From Selenomonadaceae bacterium (lineage in GTDB: Bacteria > Bacillota > Negativicutes > Selenomonadales > Selenomonadaceae): a DNA stretch of 64,000 nucleotides. Of the stretch, positions 1-8,475 are shown piece by piece. The stretch is from the NCBI GenBank assembly GCA_017549815.1, contig JAFYNH010000074.1:1-64000 (forward strand), in the 5' to 3' direction. The notes beneath the pieces are model-generated. The model was not told where the DNA came from and made no database searches. It saw only the letters and a list, made by a program, of their open reading frames with translations. Position 1 is the first letter of the stretch; the number at the start of each line of letters is the position of its first letter. The translations under genes were made by a program, and so were the position numbers.

Positions 1-140
1 ATCTTGTCTTCTTCTGAAAGCGGATAATCTCCGATGCCATCGTAAGCTTTAATTTCAGCATGAGTTGCGGTTGCGAAAAGCATAATCGCGACGATGAATA
101 GCGCGGAAACGGCTCGTCGAAAAAAATTTCCTCTGTTCAT
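1..140 (-). CDS. Secreted protein, N-terminal fragment (runs off left edge)
   Basis: Only the first 46 codons lie in the window. ATG at 140-138 follows a good GGAGG site and reads MNRGNFFRRAVSALFIV, then a hydrophobic stretch ending in A-T-H-A. This is a clear signal peptide with probable cleavage before AEIKAYDG. The mature start (AEIKAYDGIGDYPLSEED) resembles the opening of small LPP20/FlgT-like secreted proteins I associate with Negativicutes, but too little is visible to assign a family. It is transcribed divergently from alaS. Confidence 0.6.
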   Translation of the reverse strand, partial: MNRGNFFRRAVSALFIVAIMLFATATHAEIKAYDGIGDYPLSEEDK

Positions 141-167
141 AGTAATTCCTCCAAAATTTTTACGAAA

Positions 168-196
168 ATTATATCACAGCGTCTTGATTTGAACAA
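168..196 (-). promoter_or_regulatory. Sigma-70-type promoter for the left-edge secreted protein
   Basis: On the minus strand TTGTTC (196-191) and a perfect TATAAT (173-168) are separated by 17 bp, about 28 bp upstream of the ATG at 140. Confidence 0.55.
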
Positions 197-219
197 GGGC
201 TTTATTTTTTGGTTAAGTA

Positions 220-228
220 TGCTATAAT
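220..228 (+). promoter_or_regulatory. Extended -10 element upstream of alaS
   Basis: TGC-TATAAT (TATAAT at 223-228) is an extended -10 box. There is no good -35 hexamer at 17 bp. The alaS ribosome site follows at 239-246, so the leader would be very short. Confidence 0.4.
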
Positions 229-253
229 GCGCAGGCACAAAGGAGGAATCGAA

Positions 254-2860
254 TTGAAGTATATGACAGGCAAGGAGATAGCGGCGGCGTGGCTGAAATT
301 CTTCGAGAGCAAAGGACATTTGGTAATGCCGAGCTTTTCGCTGATACCGGAAAACGATCCGACGCTGTTAATGATAGGAGCGGGAATGGCACCGCTGAAA
401 CCGTTTTTCACAGGGAAATTGAAGCCGCCGTGCCCGCGAGTTACGACAAATCAACGTTGCGTGCGAACGGGCGATATAGAAAACGTCGGACGGACTGCGC
501 GGCATCATACGGCGTTCATGATGCTTGGGAATTTCTCATTCGGGGATTATTTCAAGGCAGAGGCAATTCCTTGGGCGTGGGAATTTTTAACGGAGGTTTG
601 CGGACTTCCACGCGAAAAATTATGGGTATCGATATATCCGAACGACAACGAGGCGGAACAAATCTGGTTAAAGCAACCGGGATTGAATCCGGCGCACATA
701 ATACGGCTTGAGGATAATTTTTGGGAGATAGGACCCGGACCGTGCGGCCCCGACAGCGAAATTTATATAGATTTAGGCGAGGAACGCGGTTGCGGCAAAG
801 AAAGTTGCGCGCCCGGCTGTGATTGCGACAGATTCCTTGAGATATGGAACCTTGTCTTCACGCAATTTGATAAAACGGAGGACGGGCAATATAAACCGCT
901 TGAGCATAAGAATATTGATACGGGTTGCGGCTTGGAACGTTTAGCGAGCGTCTTACAGCGTAAAAATTCCAATTTCGAGACGGATTTACTGTTCCCGATA
1001 ATCGAATACGTGGAGAAAATCAGCGGAATAAAGTATGGCGCGGGCGAAAAATCGGATATATCGATGAAAGTTATCGCTGACCATGCGCGTTCGATGGCAT
1101 TTATGATAATGGATAAAATTTTGCCGTCGAATGAGGGTCGCGGGTATGTTTTAAGGCGGATTTTACGTCGAGCGATAAGACATGGGCGCATGTTAGGGAT
1201 AAAAGGTGCATTTTTAGAAGGTGCGATAGACGTAGTCGCGAAAATTTATGCAGACATGCCCGATTTCGAGGAAATGACACGAAACTTGTCGTATATCAAG
1301 AAAGTAGTACGTCTTGAGGAAGACAGATTTGCGGCGACGCTTGCGCAGGGCATGGAAATATTAAATTTAGAGATGTCGAAGGCGCAAAATGGAATTTTAA
1401 GCGGCGAAGTATGTTTCAAACTATACGACACGTTCGGATTCCCGTATGAATTGACGGAAGAGATATTGGCGGAGAATAAATTGGCTCCGGACAAGTCGGG
1501 CTTTGATTCTGCAATGGAAAATCAGCGTCAACGCGCCCGCGCAGCTCGTGCGGCGAATGAGCGGCTTGACGTGCCGGATTTGCTGAATTTAGATACTCAA
1601 AACCTTACCCGCGATGAGAAATGCACGAAGTCTAAAGTATTTGCGCTGTGGAGTGGCGGAAAATTGATTGACGAACTGCACGACGGCGACGAGGCGGGAA
1701 TAATATTAGAATGCACGCCGTTTTATGCGGAAGGCGGCGGACAAGTCGGCGACGAGGGCTGGCTATTCAGCGAATTTGGCAAGATAAAAGTTTCCAACGC
1801 TAAAAAACTTCCCGACGGCACGATTTATCATGAATCCTACGTAGAAGAGGGGCAAATTAAGGTTGGCGACGCGGTAGAGATAAGAATTGACTTCGACAAG
1901 AAGTTATCATCTGCGCGGAACCACACGGCGACGCATTTATTGCAAGCGGCGTTGAAAAAAGTCGTTGGTCAGCAAGTAAATCAAGCCGGCTCGTTGGTTA
2001 CGCCTGAAAGATTACGCTTTGACTTCTCGAATTTTGAGCCGGTGACGGCGCAACAGCTTGCGGACGTTGAAGAAATGGTAAATGAGGAGATATTAAAGGC
2101 TTGCGACGTAGAAATTCGCCAAATGCCGATAGCGGAGGCTAAAAAACTCGGCGCAATGGCACTTTTCGGCGAAAAATACGGAGAAATAGTCCGCGTGGTA
2201 AGTGTAGAGGATTTCAGTTGCGAATTATGCGGCGGGTCTCATGTAAAGAATATCGGACAGATTGGGCGGTTTAAAATCGTCAGCGAAGGCGGAATTGCGG
2301 CGGGCGTTCGTCGTATTGAAGCTGTTACAGGTCGGGCGGCGATAAAAGACGCGACAAAGCAAAATGAGCTGTTGAATCAAGTTTCGACGCTGTTGAAAGT
2401 CCGCGCAGAAGATATACCCGCGCAGGTTGAAAAACTTTTGGCGGAAGATAAAAATATGCGCAAACAGCTTGAGGAAGTCCAACGAATCAAGGAACGCGCC
2501 GAAGCTCAAAAACTTTTAGTCGGCGTGGAAGAAATAGGCGGCTTGAAGTACTTAAAAGGCGTGGTACAAGCAAAAACGCCCGATGATCTGCGCGGCATGG
2601 CAGATTTCTTGATAGACAAGCTGGACGGCGGCGCATTGGTACTTGCGGCAGTAAATGACGGCAAAGTTTCGCTCGTCGTCAAGGCAGACAAGAAAGCTAT
2701 CGCGGCTGGAGTCCATGCTGGCAAAATCGTCAAGGAAATTTCCAAATTAGTCGGCGGTGGTGGCGGTGGTCGTCCCGATATGGCTCAAGCGGGCGGCAAA
2801 AATCCTGAAGGCATTCCGAAAATGTTCGAGGCGGCTAAAAATATTCTCGCCGCGCTCTGA
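254..2860 (+). CDS. alaS: Alanine--tRNA ligase
   Basis: Charges tRNA-Ala with alanine in the cytoplasm. The reading frame opens at ATG 209, but the ribosome site AAAGGAGG (239-246) points to the TTG at 254, giving 868 residues, normal for bacterial AlaRS. The N-terminal catalytic domain begins with the typical FFESKGH and MIGAGMAPLKPFF segments. The editing domain shows HTATHLLQ near residue 565 and the CELCGGSHV metal-site motif near residue 655. The C-terminal segment ends in a glycine-rich GGGGGGRPDMAQAGG, typical of the C-Ala domain. A hairpin terminator follows the stop. A tRNA-Ala gene lies 2.3 kb downstream, probably by coincidence. Confidence 0.97.
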   Translation: MKYMTGKEIAAAWLKFFESKGHLVMPSFSLIPENDPTLLMIGAGMAPLKPFFTGKLKPPCPRVTTNQRCVRTGDIENVGRTARHHTAFMMLGNFSFGDYFKAEAIPWAWEFLTEVCGLPREKLWVSIYPNDNEAEQIWLKQPGLNPAHIIRLEDNFWEIGPGPCGPDSEIYIDLGEERGCGKESCAPGCDCDRFLEIWNLVFTQFDKTEDGQYKPLEHKNIDTGCGLERLASVLQRKNSNFETDLLFPIIEYVEKISGIKYGAGEKSDISMKVIADHARSMAFMIMDKILPSNEGRGYVLRRILRRAIRHGRMLGIKGAFLEGAIDVVAKIYADMPDFEEMTRNLSYIKKVVRLEEDRFAATLAQGMEILNLEMSKAQNGILSGEVCFKLYDTFGFPYELTEEILAENKLAPDKSGFDSAMENQRQRARAARAANERLDVPDLLNLDTQNLTRDEKCTKSKVFALWSGGKLIDELHDGDEAGIILECTPFYAEGGGQVGDEGWLFSEFGKIKVSNAKKLPDGTIYHESYVEEGQIKVGDAVEIRIDFDKKLSSARNHTATHLLQAALKKVVGQQVNQAGSLVTPERLRFDFSNFEPVTAQQLADVEEMVNEEILKACDVEIRQMPIAEAKKLGAMALFGEKYGEIVRVVSVEDFSCELCGGSHVKNIGQIGRFKIVSEGGIAAGVRRIEAVTGRAAIKDATKQNELLNQVSTLLKVRAEDIPAQVEKLLAEDKNMRKQLEEVQRIKERAEAQKLLVGVEEIGGLKYLKGVVQAKTPDDLRGMADFLIDKLDGGALVLAAVNDGKVSLVVKADKKAIAAGVHAGKIVKEISKLVGGGGGGRPDMAQAGGKNPEGIPKMFEAAKNILAAL

Positions 2861-2877
2861 AAATAAATATTTGATAA

Positions 2878-2915
2878 AAAAAACCGTTCAAAATTGCTTG
2901 AGCGGTTTTTATTTT
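2878..2915 (+). terminator. Rho-independent terminator after alaS
   Basis: The inverted repeat AAACCGTTCAA / TTGAGCGGTTT has one G-U pair and is followed by TTTATTTT. Confidence 0.75.
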
Positions 2916-2942
2916 GTATAATGATAAAAGGAGGTAAGGATT

Positions 2943-3971
2943 TTGAATAAATACGAACACGGAGGGCTGATTTACGATAAAAATGGCAAGTCGGGCGATT
3001 GGTTAGACTTCAGCGCGAATATAAATCCGCTCGGAATATCGGAAAAGATTTTGCAAACGCTGACTGACAATCTGCGCGGAGTGATAAATTATCCCGACCC
3101 GAATGCTACGGAATTAAAAAGAGCAATTTCTCAGCGATATAAAGTTTCGGAAAAGAATTTAGTCGTTTTAAATGGCGCGGCGGAATTTTTTTATTTATGT
3201 TTGAATGTCATGCGCCCGAAACGTGTTATAATTCCTGTGCCGAGCTTTTCGGAGTATGAACGGGCGGCGCGAGCGGCTTTTTGCGAAGTAAGCTATTTTT
3301 TCACAAGGGCAGAGGAAAATTTTTCGATAAATATTGATAAACTCTGCGCGGAAGTAAAATCTTCGTCCGATTGCGTGATAATCGGTCGTCCGAACAATCC
3401 GACGGGCAATTTAATTTCGATAAAAGAAATTTTGCGGCTCGCGCAGGTTGCAAACGTTATAATCGACGAATCCTTTATAGATTTTTTGGAAACGGAATCG
3501 GCACGAGGATTTATTAATGAAAAAATATCTGTAGTGCAATCCTTGACGAAAATTTTTGCGATACCGGGCTTGAGATTAGGATTTGCGGTAGTGGAAGAAA
3601 ATTTGGCTAAGAAATTGAACTTATCAAAGGACGTATGGAACGTAAATTTCTTGGCGCAGAAAGCAGGCGTCGCGGCATTGACTGACGAAGAATTTTTAAT
3701 AAAAACTCGTACTTGGCTGGGTATTGAACAGAAATTTTTGATTGAGAGGTTAAAAAATCTGCGCGGAGTAAAAATATTCATGCCGACAGCGAATTTTATC
3801 CTGTTCAGGCATGAAAAGGCGGAAAAAATCTTATCAGAGTTGCGACGGGCGGAAATTTTGCTTAGGAGTTGCGAAAACTTTACGGGACTGGATAAATTTT
3901 ATTTACGGACGGCGATTCGTTCGCGAGAGGAGAATTTGAGGCTTTTAAATGAGTTGGAAAAAATTATTTAA
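2943..3971 (+). CDS. cobD: Threonine-phosphate decarboxylase-like PLP enzyme (CobD/HisC family)
   Basis: Fold-type I aminotransferase-like protein of 342 residues. The start is TTG 2943 behind AAAGGAGG. The opening HGG...WLDFSANINPLG is characteristic of CobD, which makes (R)-1-amino-2-propanol phosphate for the cobalamin nucleotide loop, rather than of HisC. The substrate/PLP motif GRPNNPTG lies near residue 150 and the Schiff-base lysine is in SLTKIFAIPGLRLGF near residue 200. No his or cob genes are adjacent, so HisC activity cannot be ruled out. Its 3' end overlaps the next gene by 23 bp, so the two are probably co-transcribed. A cobalamin riboswitch lies about 3 kb downstream but is not linked to it. 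Confidence 0.75.
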   Translation: MNKYEHGGLIYDKNGKSGDWLDFSANINPLGISEKILQTLTDNLRGVINYPDPNATELKRAISQRYKVSEKNLVVLNGAAEFFYLCLNVMRPKRVIIPVPSFSEYERAARAAFCEVSYFFTRAEENFSINIDKLCAEVKSSSDCVIIGRPNNPTGNLISIKEILRLAQVANVIIDESFIDFLETESARGFINEKISVVQSLTKIFAIPGLRLGFAVVEENLAKKLNLSKDVWNVNFLAQKAGVAALTDEEFLIKTRTWLGIEQKFLIERLKNLRGVKIFMPTANFILFRHEKAEKILSELRRAEILLRSCENFTGLDKFYLRTAIRSREENLRLLNELEKII

Positions 3972-5085
3972 CATGACGACCCGCGAAAACTTTGGGCAAT
4001 TCGTGAGTATCGCGGGAATTTTTATTAATCTGCTGTTGAGCGTCGTAAAATTGATAATCGGAGTGATGAGCGGCGCGATTTCGATAATAGCGGACGGATT
4101 TAACAATCTTTCGGACATGGGCACGTCGATAGTAATGTTGGCGGGCTTTAAAATAGCGGCAAAACCTGCAGATGAAGAACATCCGTTCGGACACGGGCGA
4201 GCGGAATATTTGGCGGGGCTTTTTATAGCGACGGCGATGATTTTGGTTGGCGGGAACCTTTTATATTCGTCAGTGATGAAAATTATCGAGCCGAAGGCGT
4301 TAAGCGTCGATAAAATAACGTTAATAGTGTTGAGTTTGTCAGTTGCGACGAAATTTTTCTTGGGAATATTTTACAGACACGCGGCGCGGAAGATAAATTC
4401 GTCGGCGATAGAAGCGGCGGCACTTGACAGCTTTACGGACTGTTTAGCTACGAGTGTAGTAATAATTTCGGTCTGTGTGTGGCTGAAATTTGGAATAAAC
4501 ATAGACGGAGGCGCGGGGATTTTTATTTCGGCATTTATATTGCGAAGCGGCTTTAGTTCGCTGAAAGAAATTTTAAATCCGTTGCTTGGCGAAAGGGCTA
4601 GTGAGGAATTAATTGACGGGATAAAAAAAATCGTCACGGACGCGCCCGAAGTTTTAGGCGTACATGACTTAATTATTCACAGCTACGGGGCGAAGAGGAT
4701 TTTTGTTACAATGCATGTTGAAATGCCCGCGACGTTGAAACTTTTAGAGGCGCATGAAATTATTGACCGTTTGGAGCGAAAACTTCAATCGACATTCCAA
4801 ATTTCGGTAACTTTGCATGTTGACCCCGTTGTTATAGGCGATAAAGCCTTTGACGAACACAAAGAACTTGCTGAAAAAATTTTAAAGGAGATTGACGGCA
4901 ATTTATCGCTCCATGACTTCCGAATTGTGCCTTACAAGACGGGCAGGAAATTAATTTTCGACGTTTCGATACCGCAAAACTTTTCCATGAGCGATAAAGA
5001 GTTTAAGAAAGAATTTCAGCGGCGATTGATTGAGTTGCACTCCGACGACAGGGCGATTATTCATCTCGACCACCAATATTGTTAA
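3949..5085 (+). CDS. Cation diffusion facilitator family transporter
   Basis: Inner-membrane divalent-cation/proton antiporter of 378 residues, normal for CDF proteins with a cytoplasmic C-terminal domain. The N-terminal half has about six membrane segments with the metal-site motifs DGFNNLSDMG near residue 48 and HPFGHGRAEY near residue 77. A second aspartate pair lies in ALDSFTDCLAT near residue 160. The C-terminal metal-binding domain (about 210-300) carries the LGVHDLIIHSYG segment, and a further about 75 residues (LHDFRIV...) look like a second copy of that domain. The start at 3949 overlaps cobD; an internal ATG at 3973 is possible. Which metal it carries cannot be read from the sequence. 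Confidence 0.9.
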   Translation: MSWKKLFNMTTRENFGQFVSIAGIFINLLLSVVKLIIGVMSGAISIIADGFNNLSDMGTSIVMLAGFKIAAKPADEEHPFGHGRAEYLAGLFIATAMILVGGNLLYSSVMKIIEPKALSVDKITLIVLSLSVATKFFLGIFYRHAARKINSSAIEAAALDSFTDCLATSVVIISVCVWLKFGINIDGGAGIFISAFILRSGFSSLKEILNPLLGERASEELIDGIKKIVTDAPEVLGVHDLIIHSYGAKRIFVTMHVEMPATLKLLEAHEIIDRLERKLQSTFQISVTLHVDPVVIGDKAFDEHKELAEKILKEIDGNLSLHDFRIVPYKTGRKLIFDVSIPQNFSMSDKEFKKEFQRRLIELHSDDRAIIHLDHQYC

Positions 5086-5090
5086 AAAAG

Positions 5091-5120
5091 AATCCCCTCA
5101 CGCGAGGGGACTCTTTTTAT
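5091..5120 (+). terminator. Terminator after the CDF transporter gene
   Basis: TCCCCTC-ACGC-GAGGGGA stem followed by CTCTTTTT. Confidence 0.8.
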
Positions 5121-5144
5121 ATTCCGAATTTTTAATTTCACTTT

Positions 5145-5220
5145 TGGTGGAGACGAGGGGGATCGAACCCCTGACCTCTTGACTGCCAGTCAAACGCTCT
5201 CCCAGCTGAGCTACGCCCCC
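5145..5220 (-). tRNA. tRNA-Ala (anticodon GGC)
   Basis: Read on the minus strand, a 76-nt cloverleaf starts GGGGGCG TA GCTC. Its anticodon loop is CTGGCAG (anticodon GGC), the T arm is AGGGG-TTCGATC-CCCCT, and CCA is encoded at the 3' end. The acceptor stem carries G3-U70, the main alanine identity pair, which confirms the assignment. Confidence 0.95.
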
Positions 5221-5231
5221 AAAACGCGGCT

Positions 5232-5260
5232 ATCTTAAATCATTTTTAGCCCGTTGTCAA
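5232..5260 (-). promoter_or_regulatory. Promoter of tRNA-Ala
   Basis: Minus strand: perfect TTGACA (5260-5255), a 17-bp spacer and TAAGAT (5237-5232), 12 bp before the mature tRNA 5' end. Confidence 0.75.
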
Positions 5261-5268
5261 GAAAAATT

Positions 5269-6204
5269 TTATTCAACTTCGATAAGCTCGTATTGCGGAT
5301 TGCCCATGCCCTTTTCAGCCATAGCCGATAACTGCCGCAAGCCTTGACGAGTTTCAATACGCTCCTTCATGTCGTGGCTATCGGACGCGGCATAAATCAA
5401 ATCGCAACAAGCTTGGTCGACGGCAAGAATATCCGTTGAAACCGCAATGCCGATGTCCTTCATAGTCGGTTCCAAAGCGGCAGTACCTTCGCAGTCGCAG
5501 GAAACGCTGATTCGGCGCATGACGTTTAAAAAGACAATGTGCTTGCCGAAATAATCGCAGGTCGCCTTCGCGCTGTCCGCCATAAGCTCCATAAAATATT
5601 CTTTAACGGGCCACTGCGTCCAGTCGGGGACATTATTCGGGTCGACGCCGTGAACTTGCGCCTTGCCAACGTGACCGCTTGCGCAACCGATAGCGATATT
5701 TTTCATTGAGCCGCCGAAACCGCCCATTGCATGTCCTTTGTAGTGCGTCAAGACAATCAACGAATCATAATTGACGAGGTGCGCACCCATAGCAACTTCC
5801 TTGAGATGAAAGCCGTTGCGCACGGGCAGATTAACAATTTCTTCGTCCTCGTCCATAATGTCAACGTCGCAGAAAGTCCAGCCGTTTACCTTAAGCGTCT
5901 CGCGGTGTCCTTTTGTATCGTAGCGGTCGCCGTGATAAAGCGTGTTGCACTCAACGATTGTAGAATTCGGGACTTGCGCTTGGAATGCCTTAACCATGTC
6001 ACGCGGCAAAATATTTGGGCCATTCTTCTCGCCCGTGTGAAGTTTAATAGCGACTTTGCCATAAATATTTTCGTCAATCATTTTGTAGAGCTTGATTAAA
6101 TGTTCAGCGTCGATTGTCTTAGTGAAATAAACTTTCGCCGCCGAGCCTTGATAATTTTCGCCAGTGACGTTTTTACTACCGACGACGGGTGCTTGATTTG
6201 CCAT
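5269..6204 (-). CDS. DUF362 domain-containing protein
   Basis: A 311-residue protein whose chosen ATG at 6204 follows GGAGGA at 6217-6212; the frame is open to an upstream ATG at 6249 but with no ribosome site. The sequence matches the DUF362 family: VAIKLHTGE, then a conserved GHAMGGFGGSMKN segment and several Cys (CASGHVG, SCDCEG, QACCDL). Family members are often linked to iron-sulfur or ferredoxin-like proteins, but no CxxCxxC cluster motif is visible and the biochemical role is unknown. It is monocistronic. A palindrome (CCCCTGCGCAGGG) sits in its leader between a weak TTGACT promoter and the ribosome site. Confidence 0.85.
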   Translation of the reverse strand: MANQAPVVGSKNVTGENYQGSAAKVYFTKTIDAEHLIKLYKMIDENIYGKVAIKLHTGEKNGPNILPRDMVKAFQAQVPNSTIVECNTLYHGDRYDTKGHRETLKVNGWTFCDVDIMDEDEEIVNLPVRNGFHLKEVAMGAHLVNYDSLIVLTHYKGHAMGGFGGSMKNIAIGCASGHVGKAQVHGVDPNNVPDWTQWPVKEYFMELMADSAKATCDYFGKHIVFLNVMRRISVSCDCEGTAALEPTMKDIGIAVSTDILAVDQACCDLIYAASDSHDMKERIETRQGLRQLSAMAEKGMGNPQYELIEVE

Positions 6205-6296
6205 AAAAATTTCCTCCTTCATTATCCCTGCGCAGGGGATTTTTTTCAATAATAATCGTTGGAGTTTACTTAAGTCAAGGGTTTTTTATCGGCACG

Positions 6297-6331
6297 AAAA
6301 AGACAGCCGCAAAATTTTCTGCGACTGCCTT
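6297..6331 (-). terminator. Terminator after rplS
   Basis: Minus strand GGCAGTCGCA / TGCGGCTGTC stem with G-U pairs, followed by TTTTT. Confidence 0.8.
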
Positions 6332-6349
6332 AAAAATTTTCGCTCAAAA

Positions 6350-6697
6350 TTATTTCTGTTTCTTTTCCTTAATACGCGCCGCCTTGCCCGTGAGTTTACG
6401 CAGATAGTAAAGTTTGGCACGACGAACCTTGCCGCGACGAACGACTTCAATTTTGTCGACGCGGGGCGAATGCACAGGGAAAATTCTCTCGACGCCGACG
6501 CCGTAAGAAATCCTGCGGACAGTAAACATTTCGCGGACGCCGCTACCATGACGACCAATAACTACGCCTTCAAAAATCTGAATGCGCTCGCGGTTACCTT
6601 CGACGATTTTCGCATGAACGCGAACTGTATCGCCGGGGGCAAATTGCGGAATGTTGTCGCGAAGTTGTTCTTTCTCCAAAAGTTCAATGATATTCAA
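6350..6697 (-). CDS. rplS: 50S ribosomal protein L19
   Basis: A 115-residue L19, full length. It opens [19 protein letters not shown] and contains the conserved [19 protein letters not shown] and [21 protein letters not shown] segments and a C-terminal KAKLYYLR-type basic region. It lies at the 30S-50S interface. The start follows AGGAGG (6709-6704). In many bacteria rplS follows rpsP-rimM-trmD; here it stands alone with its own promoter and terminator. Confidence 0.97.
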   Translation of the reverse strand: MNIIELLEKEQLRDNIPQFAPGDTVRVHAKIVEGNRERIQIFEGVVIGRHGSGVREMFTVRRISYGVGVERIFPVHSPRVDKIEVVRRGKVRRAKLYYLRKLTGKAARIKEKKQK

Positions 6698-6765
6698 TTT
6701 TAAGTCCTCCTATCTTTGTCCGACGTTCTTGCCCGCACGCAGAGGAACATCTCAACAGCTTGCAA

Positions 6766-6795
6766 AGTCTAACATAAAAATTTTATCGCTGTCAA
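6766..6795 (-). promoter_or_regulatory. rplS promoter
   Basis: Minus strand TTGACA (6795-6790), 18-bp spacer, TAGACT (6771-6766) with an upstream TATGT extension. It is back to back with the plus-strand promoter of the cobalamin riboswitch. Confidence 0.7.
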
Positions 6796-6803
6796 TATTT
6801 TTG

Positions 6804-6832
6804 TTGACAAACGCGGCGATTTGTAAGAATAT
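6804..6832 (+). promoter_or_regulatory. Probable promoter of the cobalamin riboswitch transcript
   Basis: Plus-strand TTGACA (6804-6809), 17-bp spacer, GAATAT (6827-6832). The -10 match is moderate. Confidence 0.5.
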
Positions 6833-6860
6833 ATGCGCGTTGAAAATTGAATACAGATTG

Positions 6861-7011
6861 AATCAGGTGGCGCGAGCCTCAATAAGGAATTCGGTATAAG
6901 CCGAAGCGATCCCGTCACTGTAACGGCGAGCGATTCTGCAATTATGTCATTGGATGAAAGTCTGAGAAGGCGCAGATAGCTAAGACCCGAAGCCAGGAGA
7001 ATTGCCTGATT
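6861..7011 (+). promoter_or_regulatory. Cobalamin riboswitch (AdoCbl class)
   Basis: The strand carries the conserved blocks of the B12 aptamer in order: GGTGGC-type P2 entry, AATAAGGAATTCGGT, the core CCCGTCACTGTAACGGC, ATGAAAGTCTGAGAAGGCGC, and the B12 box GAAGCCAGGAGAATTGCC. P1 closes by AATCAGG (6861-6867) pairing with CCTGATT (7005-7011). It should bind a cobalamin and control the downstream transcript, yet no plausible cobalamin gene follows. Two terminator-like hairpins (7107 and 7206) follow within 225 nt. Confidence 0.92.
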
Positions 7012-7054
7012 AACAATCACCGTTTGACTTGCGAGCGACAAGAAGGGGATTTTT

Positions 7055-7092
7055 TTCAATGCGTAATGCGTTAATGCGCAATGCGTAATTGA
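7055..7092. repeat. Short AATGCG-type repeat array
   Basis: AATGCGTAATGCGTTAATGCG followed by similar words. It starts just past the riboswitch and may mark where its original gene was lost. Confidence 0.5.
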
Positions 7093-7106
7093 ATTTGCCT
7101 TTATTC

Positions 7107-7134
7107 TGCGCCCGCAAAAGGGCGTTTTATTTTT
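7107..7134 (+). terminator. First terminator hairpin downstream of the riboswitch
   Basis: CGCCC-GCAAAA-GGGCG followed by TTTTATTTTT. Confidence 0.65.
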
Positions 7135-7205
7135 ACTCAGGCGAAAAGTTTTTCTCCATTACGGAGAGGCATTGCTCATACATTTCTTTTGCTGAGGAAT
7201 CAGCG

Positions 7206-7235
7206 GCTCCCGTCGAGTTGTCGGGAGTTTTTCTT
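7206..7235 (+). terminator. Second terminator hairpin downstream of the riboswitch
   Basis: CTCCCG / CGGGAG stem followed by TTTTTCTTT. An upstream ACGGAG (about 7160) could pair with CTCCCGT and act as an antiterminator. Confidence 0.6.
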
Positions 7236-7238
7236 TGC

Positions 7239-7271
7239 AAAAAAATAACCCGAACATTTCTGTCCGAGTTG
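7239..7271 (-). terminator. Terminator after the purine block
   Basis: Minus strand AACTCGGACA / TGTTCGGGTT stem followed by ATTTTTTT. Confidence 0.7.
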
Positions 7272-7287
7272 AAAATTTTTCTACCGA

Positions 7288-8475
7288 TTAAATTTCCGAA
7301 AGATACTTTGTAATAGCCGCGTCGTAGTCCGCCGTGTGAGCAAATGCCTCCGCCGCTAAAGTTTTACGAACGTCAAGCGGAACTTCGCCCTTTTCGGCAA
7401 TGAGATTAGCAATTTCGTCGTAGCGTTCGGGGTTGGTTATAACCGTCACGAATTTAAAGTTCTTCGCCGCCGCCCGAATCATCGCAGGTCCGCCAATGTC
7501 GATATTTTCAATCGCATCTTCAAGCGTGACATTAGGCTTGCGAATCGTCTTCTTGAAAGGATAAAGATTAACGACGACTAAATCAATCGGCTCGATACCG
7601 TTTTCCTGCATTTGCTTAACGTGTTCGGGATTGTCGCGCACAGCCAAAATCCCGCCGTGAATTTTCGGATTGAGAGTTTTGACGCGCCCATTCATGATTT
7701 CGGGAAAGCCCGTCAAATCGCTAACGTAAGTAACGGGAATGCCCGCCGCACGAATCGCCTTGCCTGTACCGCCTGTGCTGATTATTTCGACGCCGCACTT
7801 GCTGAGTTTCCTCGCGAACTCCACCACGTCAATTTTGTTCGATACGCTGATTAATGCACGTTTGATTTTCATTTTGCCGCCTCCAATTTCAACTTTCCGC
7901 CCGACGATTTTAAGTCGCCCTTCGGTAAACAATTTAATCGCCAATGGATAAATTTTATGTTCTTGCTCCAAAACTCGCGCCGCCAAAGTTTCTTCGGTAT
8001 CGTCTTCAAGAACTTCAACCGCCGCTTGCAAAATTATCGGTCCAGAATCGGTGCCCTCGTCGACGAAATGAACTGTGCAGCCCGAAACTTTCGCGCCATA
8101 AGCCAAAACGTCTCTATGCGCGTGCGCTCCGGGAAATGACGGCAATAACGACGGGTGAATATTCATAATGCGTCCTTCATAATGCTTGACAAAGTCCGCG
8201 CTCAAAATCCTCATAAAGCCCGCCAAAATCACCAAGTCGACGCCCTTAAGATGTCTTAAAAGCTCCGCCTCGAAATCTGCGCGGTTAGAAAAATTTTTCC
8301 TGTCTATGCAGATATTTTCAATGTCCGCTTTTTCCGCCCGCTCCAAAGCTCCGACGTTCGGTTTATCGGTCAGCACGATTGAAATTTCCGCCTTTAAATA
8401 GCCGCTCTTAATTGCGTCGATTATCGATTGTAAATCCGTGCCGCGTCCCGAACATAAAACGCCCAACTTAATCAC
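7288..8475 (-). CDS. PurN-IMP cyclohydrolase fusion (GAR transformylase + N-terminal half of PurH)
   Basis: A 395-residue fusion of two purine enzymes. Residues about 1-200 are glycinamide ribonucleotide transformylase: [11 protein letters not shown] at the start, catalytic Asn/His in [13 protein letters not shown], and Asp in [11 protein letters not shown]. Residues about 205-395 are the MGS-fold IMP cyclohydrolase domain of Pur[39 protein letters not shown]. The protein stops where that domain ends, so the AICAR transformylase half of PurH is absent. The start is GTG 8475. The AAAGGCGGTGA ribosome site covers the alternative GTG at 8484. It overlaps the purM stop by a few bases, so translation is likely coupled. 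Confidence 0.9.
   Translation of the reverse strand: MIKLGVLCSGRGTDLQSIIDAIKSGYLKAEISIVLTDKPNVGALERAEKADIENICIDRKNFSNRADFEAELLRHLKGVDLVILAGFMRILSADFVKHYEGRIMNIHPSLLPSFPGAHAHRDVLAYGAKVSGCTVHFVDEGTDSGPIILQAAVEVLEDDTEETLAARVLEQEHKIYPLAIKLFTEGRLKIVGRKVEIGGGKMKIKRALISVSNKIDVVEFARKLSKCGVEIISTGGTGKAIRAAGIPVTYVSDLTGFPEIMNGRVKTLNPKIHGGILAVRDNPEHVKQMQENGIEPIDLVVVNLYPFKKTIRKPNVTLEDAIENIDIGGPAMIRAAAKNFKFVTVITNPERYDEIANLIAEKGEVPLDVRKTLAAEAFAHTADYDAAITKYLSEI

Noticed and set aside
289-711. 140-codon frame overlapping alaS
   Set aside because: Same-strand shadow of the AlaRS frame; the AlaRS reading is conserved throughout.
7089-7313. 74-codon frame downstream of the cobalamin riboswitch
   Set aside because: It runs through two terminator hairpins, overlaps the end of the purine gene, has no ribosome site and no recognisable protein.
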